Part shown: one piece after another, positions 42,062-51,021 of the stretch
How positions within the stretch are numbered: position 1 is the first letter of the stretch
How the letters are laid out: the number at the start of each line of letters is the position of its first letter
NCBI GenBank assembly: GCA_963668185.1
Contig: OY764162.1
Coordinates: forward strand, 1,364,001 to 1,428,000
Direction of reading: 5' to 3'
Source: G963668185 sp963668185
Lineage (GTDB): Bacteria > Chloroflexota > Dehalococcoidia > Lucifugimonadales > G963668185
Length of the DNA stretch: 64,000 bases
Notes under the pieces: generated by a model
The model's input: only the letters and a program-made list of their open reading frames with translations
The model's database searches: none
Told to the model about the DNA's origin: nothing
Made by a program: the position numbers and the translations under genes

Positions 42062-42921
42062 CGGCCCAGTTCGCGCTCCCACGGCCCGACCAGGTACGCG
42101 CGCCACCCGTGGACCGACTCCAGCATCAGGTGTATGGCGGTCCCGATCTCCCTGCGCGACACCGGCGCGAACATGGCCGGCCCGCTGCCGGCGAGGTGCA
42201 CTTCGCGCGCTCCCAGGTCTTCGAGCGTGCGCCAGTACGACTCCAACTCCTCGAACGCCCGCAGCGCGACGCCGTCGAAGACGTTGAACAGGAACTGCGG
42301 CGGGACGTCGCCGCCGCCCGCTATCCGCGCCGCCAGCTTTCGCGTCAGGAAGCCGCGCGTCATGTCCGACGGAGTCAGCCGGCCGTACATGGCCGCCGTC
42401 TTGTTGTCGGTCACAATGTCCGGCGCGAGGATGATTACCGTCCCAAGCTCGGCGACCGGGAGCGACCGCACCCTTTCGCCCCTGCCGCTCACCAGCGCAG
42501 TACCGCCATGAAGAAAGAACGGTATGTCCGACCCCAGCGACGCGGCCAGCGGCGTGAGGTCGCGCGCCGTCATGTCGAGGCCCCAGAGACGGCACAGCCC
42601 GATCAGCGCCGTTGCCGCGTCGCTGCTGCCTCCGCCCAGCCCCGCGGGGTGCGGTATCCGCTTCCGCAACCCGATGCGCGCGCCCCGGTCCACGCCCGCA
42701 TGCTGCCGTAGAAGCCGCGCCGCCCGCAGCACGAGGTTGTCGTCCGACTGAAGTTCGGGCGCGTCGCATTCGAGCGTAAGATCGTCCGCCTCTTCGAACG
42801 TCAACTCGTCCGTGAGGTCCACCGTCTGCATGACGGACGCGATGTCGTGGTAGCCGTCCTCGCGGCGTCCGGTGACCTCCAGCGTGAGGTTGATCTTGGC
42901 GGGCGCCTCCAGCGTCAGCAT
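42058..42921 (-). CDS. ispE: 4-diphosphocytidyl-2-C-methyl-D-erythritol kinase
   Basis: 287 residues. APAKINLTLEVTGRREDGYHDIASVMQ is the GHMP N-terminus, IPHPAGLGGGSSDAATALI the ATP-binding glycine-serine loop, and VHLAGSGPAMFAPV the third GHMP motif. It phosphorylates CDP-methylerythritol in the non-mevalonate isoprenoid pathway. I took the ATG of MLTLEAPAKINL; the frame extends upstream inside rsmA. It overlaps rsmA by 7 bp, a common rsmA-ispE pairing. Confidence 0.95.
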   Translation of the reverse strand: MLTLEAPAKINLTLEVTGRREDGYHDIASVMQTVDLTDELTFEEADDLTLECDAPELQSDDNLVLRAARLLRQHAGVDRGARIGLRKRIPHPAGLGGGSSDAATALIGLCRLWGLDMTARDLTPLAASLGSDIPFFLHGGTALVSGRGERVRSLPVAELGTVIILAPDIVTDNKTAAMYGRLTPSDMTRGFLTRKLAARIAGGGDVPPQFLFNVFDGVALRAFEELESYWRTLEDLGAREVHLAGSGPAMFAPVSRREIGTAIHLMLESVHGWRAYLVGPWERELGR

Positions 42922-43772
42922 GCCGACGGCCTCTCCCGCACCGTCAGCGCGCGGCACACCCTGCCCCAGTCCTCCAGGCTGAGCGCGCCGGGCCGGAGCG
43001 TTGGCGGGACGCCCGCGTCCTCCAGCGCGCGGAGTACCCCGCCCTGCTCCGCGCCAAGCCCGTTCTTGAGGCTGTTTCTGACCATCTTTCTGGGCGCGCT
43101 GAATCCGGCCCTCACCACGCGGAAGAACTCGTCCACGGACGCGAGGTCGAGCGCGGGTTCGGGAAAGACATCGATGCGGACCACGGCGGAGGACACCTTG
43201 GGCGGCGGACGGAACGCGCGCGGCCCCGCACGGCACACGATCGCCGGACTGCCGTAAAGCTGCACGGCAACCGACAGCAGCGACATATCGCCCGGCTTCG
43301 CCGTCATGGCCTCGGCCACCTCGCGCTGCACCATGATCACCATGCGGCTCGGCGGATGGTCCGATTCGAGGAACCGCCTCACGATCGGCAGCGCGGCGTA
43401 GTAGGGCAGGTTGGCCACGAACTTGTACGGCTCCCCGTCGACCAGCGCCGCCGGGTCCGCCTCGCGGGCGTCGCCGGCGATTACTCGCACCGCGGCGTCG
43501 CCGGCGAAACGCTGCTCCAGGCGAGCGGCCAGCGCGCCGTCCAGTTCCACGGCGATCACCCTGCCGCCGCGCCCAGCCAGCTCGGCGGTCAGCGTGCCGT
43601 GGCCGGGGCCGACTTCCACGATCGTCTCGCCCGGCTGGGGGTCCGCGGCCTTGACGATCCTGGCCAGCACGCGCTTGTCCACCAGGAAGTGCTGCCCGAG
43701 GGACTTCCTGGCCCGGGGACGGCGTTCGACGCCGGTCGTATCCTGCGGACTTCGCCGGCCGGTTAGCGTCAT
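42915..43772 (-). CDS. rsmA: 16S rRNA (adenine1518/1519-N6)-dimethyltransferase
   Basis: 285 residues from MTLTGRRSPQ. RARKSLGQHFLVDKRV is the family N-terminus, IVEVGPGHGTLTAELA the SAM loop, and VANLPYYAALPIV the NLPY catalytic motif for the target adenine. RAFRPPPKVSSAVVRI follows, as usual. It dimethylates two adjacent adenines near the 3' end of 16S rRNA (KsgA). The open frame upstream runs toward the SRP RNA gene and is not needed. Confidence 0.96.
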   Translation of the reverse strand: MTLTGRRSPQDTTGVERRPRARKSLGQHFLVDKRVLARIVKAADPQPGETIVEVGPGHGTLTAELAGRGGRVIAVELDGALAARLEQRFAGDAAVRVIAGDAREADPAALVDGEPYKFVANLPYYAALPIVRRFLESDHPPSRMVIMVQREVAEAMTAKPGDMSLLSVAVQLYGSPAIVCRAGPRAFRPPPKVSSAVVRIDVFPEPALDLASVDEFFRVVRAGFSAPRKMVRNSLKNGLGAEQGGVLRALEDAGVPPTLRPGALSLEDWGRVCRALTVRERPSAC

Positions 43773-43852
43773 GAGAAAAACCGTTGATATGAAGAGGTGA
43801 AGTTCACTGGCAGATAGTGTACCTGCCCGCGAGACATGCAGTCGTAGAGAAG

Positions 43853-44119
43853 GCCGTGCACCGTCTCCTCGATCGCTCCCGAAAACGTGTCCTTCGAGCA
43901 CGGCTCAGGCCAGGCTGCCCTGCGGCGCCCGGAAGCTCCCGCTTACCGCTGCTTCCTTCCGGACCTGACGGGGTTCACGGATTTCCGCCGCGCAGGACCC
44001 AGCCATCGACACCGTAACCCTGAGACAGAGGCCTCGAGAGTTGGACCTCAGAGAGGAATTCAGCCTCGCTAGAGCGGATTGCGAGTCCAGGGCACCGCTA
44101 ACTCCCCGCCTAGCACGGC
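43853..44119 (-). ncRNA. ffs: Signal recognition particle RNA, large (Alu-domain) bacterial type
   Basis: On the minus strand the S-domain core reads GTGAACCCCGTCAGGTCCGG then AAGGAAGCAGCGGTAAGC, the hallmark SRP helix 8 region. About 150 nt further 5' is GGAGTTAGCGGTGCCCTGGA, CGCAATCCGCTCTAGCGAGG and CTGAATTCC, which match the Alu domain of the long SRP RNAs of Bacillus and relatives as I know them. The ends pair: 5' GCCGTGC with 3' GCACGGC, giving about 267 nt. With Ffh it targets nascent membrane proteins. The promoter at 44127-44155 fits this 5' end. Confidence 0.92.
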
Positions 44120-44126
44120 CAACCTC

Positions 44127-44155
44127 ATCCTAGTCACAGCCGTTCGGCGTGTCAA
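44127..44155 (-). promoter_or_regulatory. Promoter of the SRP RNA gene
   Basis: On the minus strand TTGACA (44150-44155), 17-bp spacer, TAGGAT (44127-44132). The expected start, 7 nt on, is the G that begins the GCCGTGC arm of the RNA. Confidence 0.85.
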
Positions 44156-44273
44156 CGAACCCACGGAACCGTTTCAGCGTCTCAGGCAGCAGACGCGATT
44201 TCTCGCCCCAGACCCGCATTCCCGCGAAACAGGCTACAATCGCGCTCACCCTCTGCACCCTGGAACACGTCAA

Positions 44274-44813
44274 TTGCTTTCCACAGTCCTACTTGCGGCG
44301 TTGCTCGAGCCCTCCGCCTTCGAACGGCTCCGGCAGTCCGAGTCGTCCGTCCTGTATGCCCTGGGAGCGGTTCTGCTCGCCGCGCTATCGTTCGGCGTGG
44401 GGATGCTGGTGTACGCCAACCGGGTCGTGGAGGGAGTGGACCCGCCCGCCTCCACATTCCCCATAGCCATGGCGACCGTCTTCATCGGGTGGATCATCTG
44501 GACGTTCGTCAGCTACTTCATAGGCTCAGGATTTCTGGGCGGCAAAGGCACGTGGCGAGAACTGCTTCACGCGCTGGGCATCTGCTTTGGCCCGGGGATC
44601 ATCATGGCGTCCGTCGCCATTCCCGCGGCCGGGCCCATCGGCTTCTCCTTCGCGACGTTCTGGGTGCTTGCCGCGGGCATGATCGCCGCCAGGGAGACTC
44701 AGCAGACGACCCTGCGCCGCGTGTTCGTCCCAACCGTTTTGGGCTGGCTCCCGTTGCTGTTCCTGACGTGGATGTTCATCTTCTTCGTGAGCGAGTACCC
44801 GCTCAACGCCTAG
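44274..44813 (+). CDS. YIP1-like multi-span membrane protein
   Basis: 179 residues from TTG 44274. The open frame extends 65 codons upstream, across the SRP promoter and RNA 5' end, so the true start must be later; TTG is a guess without a clear ribosome site. The protein begins LEPSAFERLRQSESSVLYALGAVLLAAL, then four or five hydrophobic helices with WTFVSYFIGSGFLGGKGTWRELLHALGICFGPGI, the layout of the Yip1-domain family of bacterial membrane proteins. Function unknown. It ends overlapping the convergent tatD stop by 4 bp. Confidence 0.68.
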   Translation: MLSTVLLAALLEPSAFERLRQSESSVLYALGAVLLAALSFGVGMLVYANRVVEGVDPPASTFPIAMATVFIGWIIWTFVSYFIGSGFLGGKGTWRELLHALGICFGPGIIMASVAIPAAGPIGFSFATFWVLAAGMIAARETQQTTLRRVFVPTVLGWLPLLFLTWMFIFFVSEYPLNA

Positions 44814-45634
44814 CTGCCAGCCGGTTCGCTCGATGCCTCTGCCTCTTCCAGGTAGCGTGCGACAGGCCCCGAGCCGCTCCCCAGCATCGCAAGCGCGTTC
44901 CGCGTGGTGACTGTCTCCACCTCATCGACGCCGATTCCGTGAAGCGCGGCCAGCTTCTCCGCCACGGTGCGCACGTGCCTCGGCTCCGTCCAGTTCTCGC
45001 GCTTCGCCTTGAACGGCTGCGGCGCGGCGTCCGTCTCCAGCACAATCGCGCTGAGCGGAAGCCGCGCGGCCACGTCCTGCAGTTCCGGCAACCTCAGCAG
45101 CGGCCTGGCCAGCGATACGTAGAATCCAAGATCGATCGCCTCCCGCGCCGTGTGGTAGTCGCCCTGGAAGTAGTGCATCGCGCCGCCCACCTCGTACGCG
45201 CGCTCTTCCCGCAGCACGCGCAACACCTCCGGATGCGACTCGCGGCTGTGGAACACGATGGGCAACTCCAGGGACCTGGCCAGCCGTATCTGCTCGCGGA
45301 GGGCCGGGTACTGCATCGCGCGGTCCGGCGCACCCTCCATAAAGTCCAGCCCGACCTCGCTCATCACGACTACCCTCTCTGTGGACAGCGCCAGGCGCTC
45401 CAGTTCCGCGTAGTCCTCAGCTTCGAGCGGCCTTGTCAGGTTCATCGGGTGCACGCCCACGCCCGCGAAGAACCCGGGATGGCGCGCCGTCAAATCGACG
45501 GCCCGCCGTGAGGACTTGACGGTGGTACCCGCCGAGATGACCGCGGCCACTCCCGCTTCCATGCCCCGCGACAGTATCCTGGGGATTTCCAAGTCGGGAA
45601 ACGGGTCAAGGTGAACGTGGCAATCGATGAACAT
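44810..45634 (-). CDS. TatD-family metal-dependent hydrolase/DNase
   Basis: 274 residues. The TIM-barrel metal site is visible as FIDCHVHLD (H6, H8), VVMSEVGLDF (Glu), IVFHSRES (His), AMHYFQGD (His) and VLETDAAP (Asp). TatD proteins trim DNA in repair or serve as general metal hydrolases. A TATAAT at 45659-45664 lies 25 bp before the ATG. Not near metG or rsmA in the usual order, but the same gene set (rsmA, ispE, tatD) is often clustered. Confidence 0.9.
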   Translation of the reverse strand: MFIDCHVHLDPFPDLEIPRILSRGMEAGVAAVISAGTTVKSSRRAVDLTARHPGFFAGVGVHPMNLTRPLEAEDYAELERLALSTERVVVMSEVGLDFMEGAPDRAMQYPALREQIRLARSLELPIVFHSRESHPEVLRVLREERAYEVGGAMHYFQGDYHTAREAIDLGFYVSLARPLLRLPELQDVAARLPLSAIVLETDAAPQPFKAKRENWTEPRHVRTVAEKLAALHGIGVDEVETVTTRNALAMLGSGSGPVARYLEEAEASSEPAGS

Positions 45635-45658
45635 GGGAATTGGTACGCGCAGATTTGG

Positions 45659-45666
45659 ATTATACT
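45659..45666. promoter_or_regulatory. Overlapping divergent -10 elements
   Basis: On the minus strand TATAAT (45659-45664) faces tatD. On the plus strand TATACT (45661-45666) faces the flippase-like gene at 45730. The two hexamers share four bases, so transcription in the two directions may be mutually exclusive. Neither has a strong -35. Confidence 0.4.
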
Positions 45667-45729
45667 CGGATGGTGCGACTTCGACCCTCGGCCCACACGA
45701 ACACTCGATGCAACTGAACAGAACGACCC

Positions 45730-46716
45730 ATGCCGCTCGTTAGCAGACAGCTAGCCGTCAACGTCTTGAGGATCGCGCTCGGCGTTGCCGCCAGCGTCGG
45801 GCTCGGCTGGCTCGCCGTGCGCGGGCTCGACTGGGGCGCCGTGCGGGACTCGCTCGCCGGCGTGTCTCTGGAGATCATCGCGCTCTCGCTGCTCGTGTTC
45901 ATGTTCGCAAGCTGGCTCCGCGCGTATCGGTGGCGAATACTGCTGTGGGACGAGCCGATCACAACGTGGCGGCTGTTCATCGTCCAGAACGAGGGGATCG
46001 GACTGAACAATCTTGTCCCCATACGAATCGCCAGCGAGGCCACCCAGCTCGCGGTCCTGACCGTGCGCGACCGTATGAGGGCGTCGATCGCGCTTGCGAC
46101 GCTCGGCATGGAGCGCGTGCTGGACGTCCTTGCGAGCACGTTGATACTTCTCATCGCCCTCGTCTTCGTTCCGGAGATGCAGAACTTCAAGATGTACGTC
46201 TGGGGAGCGCTGGGGTTCTCGATCGTCGTCGCGGCGCTGGTGCGATTCATCTCCTGGGGCAGCGACGGGCTGCCCCTCTTCAGCAGGTGGGCGTGGGTGC
46301 GCGAGTTCACGAAATCGGTCCGCGAGCTAGAGGACTCGCGTCTGAGGCTGGCCGCGGGCCTTGCGGTCAGCGCGCTCTACTGGGTGCTCGTGGGCGTCAC
46401 CGCGTGGGTCGTCGCCCAAGCCGTACACATGAACATCTCGCCTGTCACGGCCACCATCGCCATCATGGGCACGATCTTCTTCGTGTCTGCGGTGCCGGCG
46501 CTGCCAAGCTCCATCGGCACGTTCGAGGCCGCCGTCGTGTACGTGCTGGACTTCTTCGGCATGGACAAATCTTCCGCGTTCGCATTCGCGATCGTGGTGC
46601 ACGCCGTCCTGTTCCTGCCTCCCACGCTCATCGCGGTGTTCATGCTCCCGCAGGAAGGCATCGTCACCGCAGGACAGTTCAAGAGATGGCTTGGATTGGC
46701 GAGACCCGCAACTTGA
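45730..46716 (+). CDS. Lysylphosphatidylglycerol synthase TM-region/flippase-like membrane protein (UPF0104)
   Basis: 328 residues with about eight membrane helices. LRAYRWRILLWDE and NNLVPIRIASEATQLAVL are hallmarks of the UPF0104/AglD-like family, and PALPSSIGTFEAAVVYVLDFFG is the conserved glycine-rich C-terminal motif. Members include the flippase half of MprF and glycosyl transferase partners in envelope synthesis. Here it stands alone, with no synthase domain. It overlaps the start of the binding-protein gene by about 30 bp. Confidence 0.85.
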   Translation: MPLVSRQLAVNVLRIALGVAASVGLGWLAVRGLDWGAVRDSLAGVSLEIIALSLLVFMFASWLRAYRWRILLWDEPITTWRLFIVQNEGIGLNNLVPIRIASEATQLAVLTVRDRMRASIALATLGMERVLDVLASTLILLIALVFVPEMQNFKMYVWGALGFSIVVAALVRFISWGSDGLPLFSRWAWVREFTKSVRELEDSRLRLAAGLAVSALYWVLVGVTAWVVAQAVHMNISPVTATIAIMGTIFFVSAVPALPSSIGTFEAAVVYVLDFFGMDKSSAFAFAIVVHAVLFLPPTLIAVFMLPQEGIVTAGQFKRWLGLARPAT

Positions 46717-48596
46717 AAACGCTCCGGAAGGGCTGGCAACCTGGACTGGCGACGGCGATCATCTCGCTGCTCGTCTCACTTGCGATGTTGGGCTGCGCCG
46801 CCACGCCGGAAGAGTTCGAAGACAGCTCCGAAGCGACTTCAACGCCAATGGTCGCCGTCGCCACTCCCGGGACCGCCGAGCCGTCGCAGGCGTCGCCAAC
46901 GCCGACGGTCGCCGCGCCCGAGACGGTCGAGCCGCACCCACCGCCTACTCCAACGGTCGAGGTCCTGGCTACTGCCGAGCCGGAGGACATGCCTACGGCT
47001 GCGGTAACCGAGACCGTCGAGCCGGAGACCACCCCGGTTGTCGCCACTCCGGATCCCGTCGAGACGCCGGCGACGCCCACGCACGCGCCGTCTCCCACGA
47101 TCGTTCCGAACACGGGCGGCGTCGCTCGGTTGGCCGCGAGGGAGCCATTCGAACACCAGGACGTGCACGCCAGCTGGTCCCCGGCGTTGTCCACGTGGGG
47201 GCCCGGCCTGGCCTACTCCCGGCTGCTGCGCCTGCGCTCCGGCCCGGACGTCCGGCTGCCCAGCCTCGCGGTGGAGTGCGACCTATGCGCCGGGTGGAGA
47301 ATGACGGACCACCTGACGTTTGAGTTCGATTTGAGGCCCGACGCCGCGTGGCAGGACCTCCCGCCGGTCAACGGACGCGCGGTAACTGCCGCCGACGTCG
47401 CCTCCAGCTACACAAGGCAGGCGGAGGAGGGACGGCCTAACGCGGGGCTGCTGCGTTCTATCGAACGCATAGAGCTTACGGGCGACGGCAGCTTCCGGAT
47501 ACGGCTGAAGCAGCCGGACGCGGATTTCCTGACCGCGCTGGCCGACGCCAGGTCCAAGATAGTCGCTCCCGAGGCCGTCACGGAGAACGGCGACCTTAGA
47601 AACGGTCCCACCATAGGCTCCGGGCCTTGGATTCTCACCTCGATACGCGGCGACGGCACGTCAATTTTCGAGCGTAACCCCGGCTACTTCGAGTCTCCTC
47701 TGCCGCACCTGGACAACCTGCGTATCCAGGTGATCGAAGACGAGCAGACACGAACGGCCGCTTTCCTCACGAACGCGTTGGACTTCCACGAGTTCGGCCC
47801 TGCCGAGTGGAGCGGCTTCCTGAGGAGGCGTCCCGACACGCCGTTGTACCGGGTGGCGCAGCCCGGCGTCGGCGTGGAACTGGCGATGAATCTCGCGAGT
47901 CCGCCATTCGACAACGCCGCGAGCCGCCGCACGGTGTTCTTTGCGGTAGATCCCTGGCGCGCTATCTCAGAGGTCTGGGGCGGCCAGGGCTTCGTCAGCC
48001 TCGGCTCCCCTGTGTCCGAGGCCGGATGGCTGCTGGACCGGCAAAAGCTCGCGCCCTACTTCGCGGACCCGCAGGTCGCCGCCGAGGCCCTGGAAGAGAG
48101 TCCCTTCAGCGCGTTCACCGTAAAAGTAGGAGACTTTGGCCCCAGGTACATCGCCCACGCCGAACTGATCGTGGCGGAGTTGAAGGACGCCGGCCTCGAC
48201 CCCATGATGGAAGTGATAAATCGAAGGGCTTACGGCGAAGAGGTCTGGAACGCTGGAAGCTATCAGATGTCCATCGGGCCAACAGCGCCCGCTTCAATGC
48301 CAAACTCGTACTTGCTGCCGGTTCTTCACGGCATGGGCGCCAGGAACTCCGCATCGATACGCGACCCCGAACTGGACGCTCTGATCGAGGCTCAGGCAAT
48401 CGAGTACGATCCTGCCATCCGTCAGGACCTGTTCCACCAGATTCAGGCGCGCGTGTTCGAGAGGGCCTACAGGTTCATGCCGGCAACCCGCGTTACGGTC
48501 TGGTCGTGGTCTCCCAACGTGCGGAATTTCTACCCGAACTTCGGCGGCTTCGAATACCACCACTGGGCCGAGGTCTGGCTGTTCGGTGGGCGGTAG
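46686..48596 (+). CDS. Family 5 extracellular solute-binding lipoprotein
   Basis: 636 residues from ATG 46686 (a TTG nine codons later is also possible). The signal peptide ends in a lipobox (LVSLAMLGCAA). A long Pro/Thr/Glu linker (residues about 40-145, many TPTV and ETVEP units) precedes an SBP_bac_5 domain: WRMTDHLTFEFDLRPDAAWQ, NGRAVTAADVASSYTR, GSGPWILTS and NPGYFESPLPHLDNLRI. These bind peptides or similar solutes for Dpp/Opp importers. The permease genes are 20 kb away. The unusual long linker may span a thick cell wall. Confidence 0.88.
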   Translation: MAWIGETRNLKTLRKGWQPGLATAIISLLVSLAMLGCAATPEEFEDSSEATSTPMVAVATPGTAEPSQASPTPTVAAPETVEPHPPPTPTVEVLATAEPEDMPTAAVTETVEPETTPVVATPDPVETPATPTHAPSPTIVPNTGGVARLAAREPFEHQDVHASWSPALSTWGPGLAYSRLLRLRSGPDVRLPSLAVECDLCAGWRMTDHLTFEFDLRPDAAWQDLPPVNGRAVTAADVASSYTRQAEEGRPNAGLLRSIERIELTGDGSFRIRLKQPDADFLTALADARSKIVAPEAVTENGDLRNGPTIGSGPWILTSIRGDGTSIFERNPGYFESPLPHLDNLRIQVIEDEQTRTAAFLTNALDFHEFGPAEWSGFLRRRPDTPLYRVAQPGVGVELAMNLASPPFDNAASRRTVFFAVDPWRAISEVWGGQGFVSLGSPVSEAGWLLDRQKLAPYFADPQVAAEALEESPFSAFTVKVGDFGPRYIAHAELIVAELKDAGLDPMMEVINRRAYGEEVWNAGSYQMSIGPTAPASMPNSYLLPVLHGMGARNSASIRDPELDALIEAQAIEYDPAIRQDLFHQIQARVFERAYRFMPATRVTVWSWSPNVRNFYPNFGGFEYHHWAEVWLFGGR

Positions 48597-48694
48597 CGGG
48601 TCAATTCGTCGGGCGCTCTATCAGTACTATCGCACCTTCCGGCTTATACTCCCGTCCGGTCTGAGACGATGCGAGTGCCGGTGAATCGGGCCGA

Positions 48695-48898
48695 TCAGTT
48701 ACGCTGCGGCGGCGGTTCATCGAAAGGCCGGTTCTCTTGCTTTGCCTTAGTCCAGCGTTGGTACCACGCCTCCCATGCCGCTCGTTCCTCGTCGCGGCCT
48801 TCTCCACGCCCCTCCTCGCGGCCTTCTTCACGGCCCTCGCGACGTAGCTCTTCCTTCCTTCTCTCGTTCTTGAGACGCCACGGCTCAGAAATAACCAT
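48695..48898 (-). CDS. Short highly charged protein, function unknown
   Basis: 67 residues from MVISEPWRLKNERRKEEL. The centre is a run of (G)REEGREEG-type repeats caused by a short tandem DNA repeat, and the end is EAWYQRWTKAKQENRPFDEP. GGAG lies 6 nt before the ATG. Similar RREGREEG tails are seen in Rpn-type nucleases, but nothing else of those is present. Likely a real orphan gene. Confidence 0.5.
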   Translation of the reverse strand: MVISEPWRLKNERRKEELRREGREEGREEGRGEGRDEERAAWEAWYQRWTKAKQENRPFDEPPPQRN

Positions 48899-48991
48899 CA
48901 CACACTCCATATCGACTCTCTGTTCAGCGCCTCTTTTTCAATCAAGTCAGGTACTCTCGCCGGGACCGCAAGCAAGTGACGCGCAGCGCGT

Positions 48992-50569
48992 TCAGCTTTG
49001 CTCGTACTTGAACCCCAACTCCGTCTCCCAGCGCAGGTAGTTGATCCCCGCCGCTATGCTCCGGTGCGTGCCGGAGTACACAACGTCGTTCGGCGGGATC
49101 ATCACGCCCGTCAGCCCCTGCTCGACCGGCAGCCCCGCTACCGACCACGCGTCCACGCCGCCCTCGAGGACCCGCACGCTTCCGTAGCCGAGCCCGGCGA
49201 GCGCGTCCGCGGCAAGCACCGAACCGACGCCGTCAGCGCAGGTAACGACCACGGACGCCGACCTGTCAGGAACCCGCTCCCCAATCAGCAGCTCCAGGTC
49301 GCCCCGGGGCGCCCACGTCGATCCCGGCACGTGCGCCCCGGCGAAGCGGTCGCTTGCGCCCACGTAGATGACGCGCGGGCCTTCCGGACCTTGCAGTTCA
49401 TCGTTCAGTGCCTGCGCGGAGATCAGATCGCAGCGTCCCAGCGCCTCCGCGTACCCGAACGGCGCGCGCGCCTCCATCCCGCCGGCCAACTCGTGCCCGG
49501 CCTCGGTCCACGCAGACGTACCCCCATGCACCACGTACACGTTCGGGAAGCCCATGCGCCGGCACCACGAAGCCGTTACCGTGCTCCTCACCCGCCCGTC
49601 GCACGCGAAGATGATGTCCGCGTCCCTCACCGCCACCGCGTCATCGGACCGCTGCACAACCTGGCCGCCCGGTATCCACCAGAAGCCCGGAATGTGCCCG
49701 CGCTCGAACTCCTCCGAAGTCCTGACGTCGATCAGGTACGCAGAGTCTCCCTCGGTCATACGCCGTTCAAGCTCCTTGATCGAAAGGTAGCGTACTCCGT
49801 CCTCGTCCGCGATTCTGTCCGCAAACGCCTCGGCCTTCGCCAGGTTCTCGGGTGACGGCTCGGGCAACGACGCGCGTTCCGAGCCGTACTCCAGTTCTTG
49901 TCCGGCCATACGCCAAGCCGGCGTCCCGTTCGTCATTTCGAACACGTTCCGCACACCCATCCGATGCAGCACGCTCGCCCCGATGATGCTGCGCGTGCGC
50001 CCGGCGCAGTGCACGACCACTGTTGCGTCTGGGTCCGACGCCAGTTCGCCAATCCTGAGCGGAAGCTCCGCGCCGGGAACGCTCCGGCTGCCCGGTACCG
50101 TGACCGCCCTGTGTTCCTCGGGCGGACGGGCGTCCAGGAACACGAACCTCTCGCCGCTCTCCATGCGTTCCACGATCTCGTCCGCCCTCAACTCCGGCAG
50201 GCCCTCCTGCACGTGCACCTTCTCTCCGAAGTCCTTGCTGGGCACGTTTATTCCCCACTCGGTCGGATACTCCTCCAGCGCCCACCGGGCCACGCCGCCG
50301 GCCAGCACCGACACGTCGCCGTACCCCATCCGCTCGACCGTGTGCGCGGCAAGCTCCGCCCGCCTGCCGCCCACATCCGCCAGCACCACCGGCGTCCGCT
50401 TCGAGGGCGCCAGCCGCTCAAACCGGAACTCGATCTCCGCCCGCGGCACCGTGCTGAAGCCCGGTATGTGCGCCTCGTTGTACTCCGGCCCGTCCGACAC
50501 GTCCACGAACGCGCGTGAGCCTCCGTCGGCAAGCAGGCCGTCCAACTCTGATGGTGTGATCGATTTCAC
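48992..50569 (-). CDS. Four-domain rhodanese-like sulfurtransferase
   Basis: 525 residues with four tandem rhodanese domains. Active-site loops: domain 1 VVLADVGGRR has Asp (about residue 65) where Cys is expected and is probably inactive; domain 2 VVHCAGRTRS has C188; domain 3 IFACDGRVRS has C323; domain 4 VVTCADGVGS has C444. Such enzymes carry persulfide sulfur. GTG 50569 has GGAGG 7 nt upstream and overlaps the sufU stop. As the last gene of the suf operon it may supply or store sulfur for cluster assembly (inference). AAACCN-free standard rhodanese lengths for each domain. Confidence 0.88.
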   Translation of the reverse strand: MKSITPSELDGLLADGGSRAFVDVSDGPEYNEAHIPGFSTVPRAEIEFRFERLAPSKRTPVVLADVGGRRAELAAHTVERMGYGDVSVLAGGVARWALEEYPTEWGINVPSKDFGEKVHVQEGLPELRADEIVERMESGERFVFLDARPPEEHRAVTVPGSRSVPGAELPLRIGELASDPDATVVVHCAGRTRSIIGASVLHRMGVRNVFEMTNGTPAWRMAGQELEYGSERASLPEPSPENLAKAEAFADRIADEDGVRYLSIKELERRMTEGDSAYLIDVRTSEEFERGHIPGFWWIPGGQVVQRSDDAVAVRDADIIFACDGRVRSTVTASWCRRMGFPNVYVVHGGTSAWTEAGHELAGGMEARAPFGYAEALGRCDLISAQALNDELQGPEGPRVIYVGASDRFAGAHVPGSTWAPRGDLELLIGERVPDRSASVVVTCADGVGSVLAADALAGLGYGSVRVLEGGVDAWSVAGLPVEQGLTGVMIPPNDVVYSGTHRSIAAGINYLRWETELGFKYEQS

Positions 50570-51021
50570 CGGCCCGCCTCCTTCAGGTAGTCCTCGATTC
50601 CTTCCTCCAGCGCCAGCCACGGCAGCAGCGCGCACTTGATCCGCACGGGGTAGCGCCGGACGCCTTCCAGCACCGTCAGGTCCCCCAGCCGGTCAAGCTC
50701 GTCTTCAGACAGTTCGTCCCCGTCCATGAGGGAGCGAAACAGCGAGTCCATCGCCTTCATGTCTGCTATCGACGCGCCGAGCAGCCATTCGGTCATGATC
50801 GAGCGCGCGGCCTGGCTGATGGCGCATCCTATGGCTGAGCCGCCAACCGCCGATGCACGCTCCGACTCAAGCTGCACCTGCACGCGCGTCTCGTCCCCGC
50901 AAAACGGGTTCACGGCCTCGCCGCAGATGTCCGGTTGGCGCAGTTCCCGCTGGTTCTTGGGGTTCCTGGAATGGTCGAGGATGATCTCCTGGTAGAGATC
51001 GTCAAGCACGTCACGCCCCAT
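50566..51021 (-). CDS. sufU: SufU-like iron-sulfur cluster scaffold / sulfur acceptor (first copy)
   Basis: 151 residues. The three SufU/IscU cysteines are in NPFCGDE, GCAISQAA and IKCALLPW. Start DLYQEIILDHSRNPKNQ is typical. It receives sulfur from SufS or holds nascent clusters. It overlaps sufS by 11 bp and is one of two copies in the same operon; the other is at 52644. The two share the same motif set but differ through most of their length, so they may have separate roles. Confidence 0.92.
   Translation of the reverse strand: MGRDVLDDLYQEIILDHSRNPKNQRELRQPDICGEAVNPFCGDETRVQVQLESERASAVGGSAIGCAISQAARSIMTEWLLGASIADMKAMDSLFRSLMDGDELSEDELDRLGDLTVLEGVRRYPVRIKCALLPWLALEEGIEDYLKEAGR

Noticed and set aside
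44020..44120. A tRNA-like stretch on the minus strand (GCAATCCGCTCTAGCGAGG)
   Set aside because: It is the 5' Alu-domain part of the SRP RNA; no tRNA cloverleaf or T-loop motif fits.
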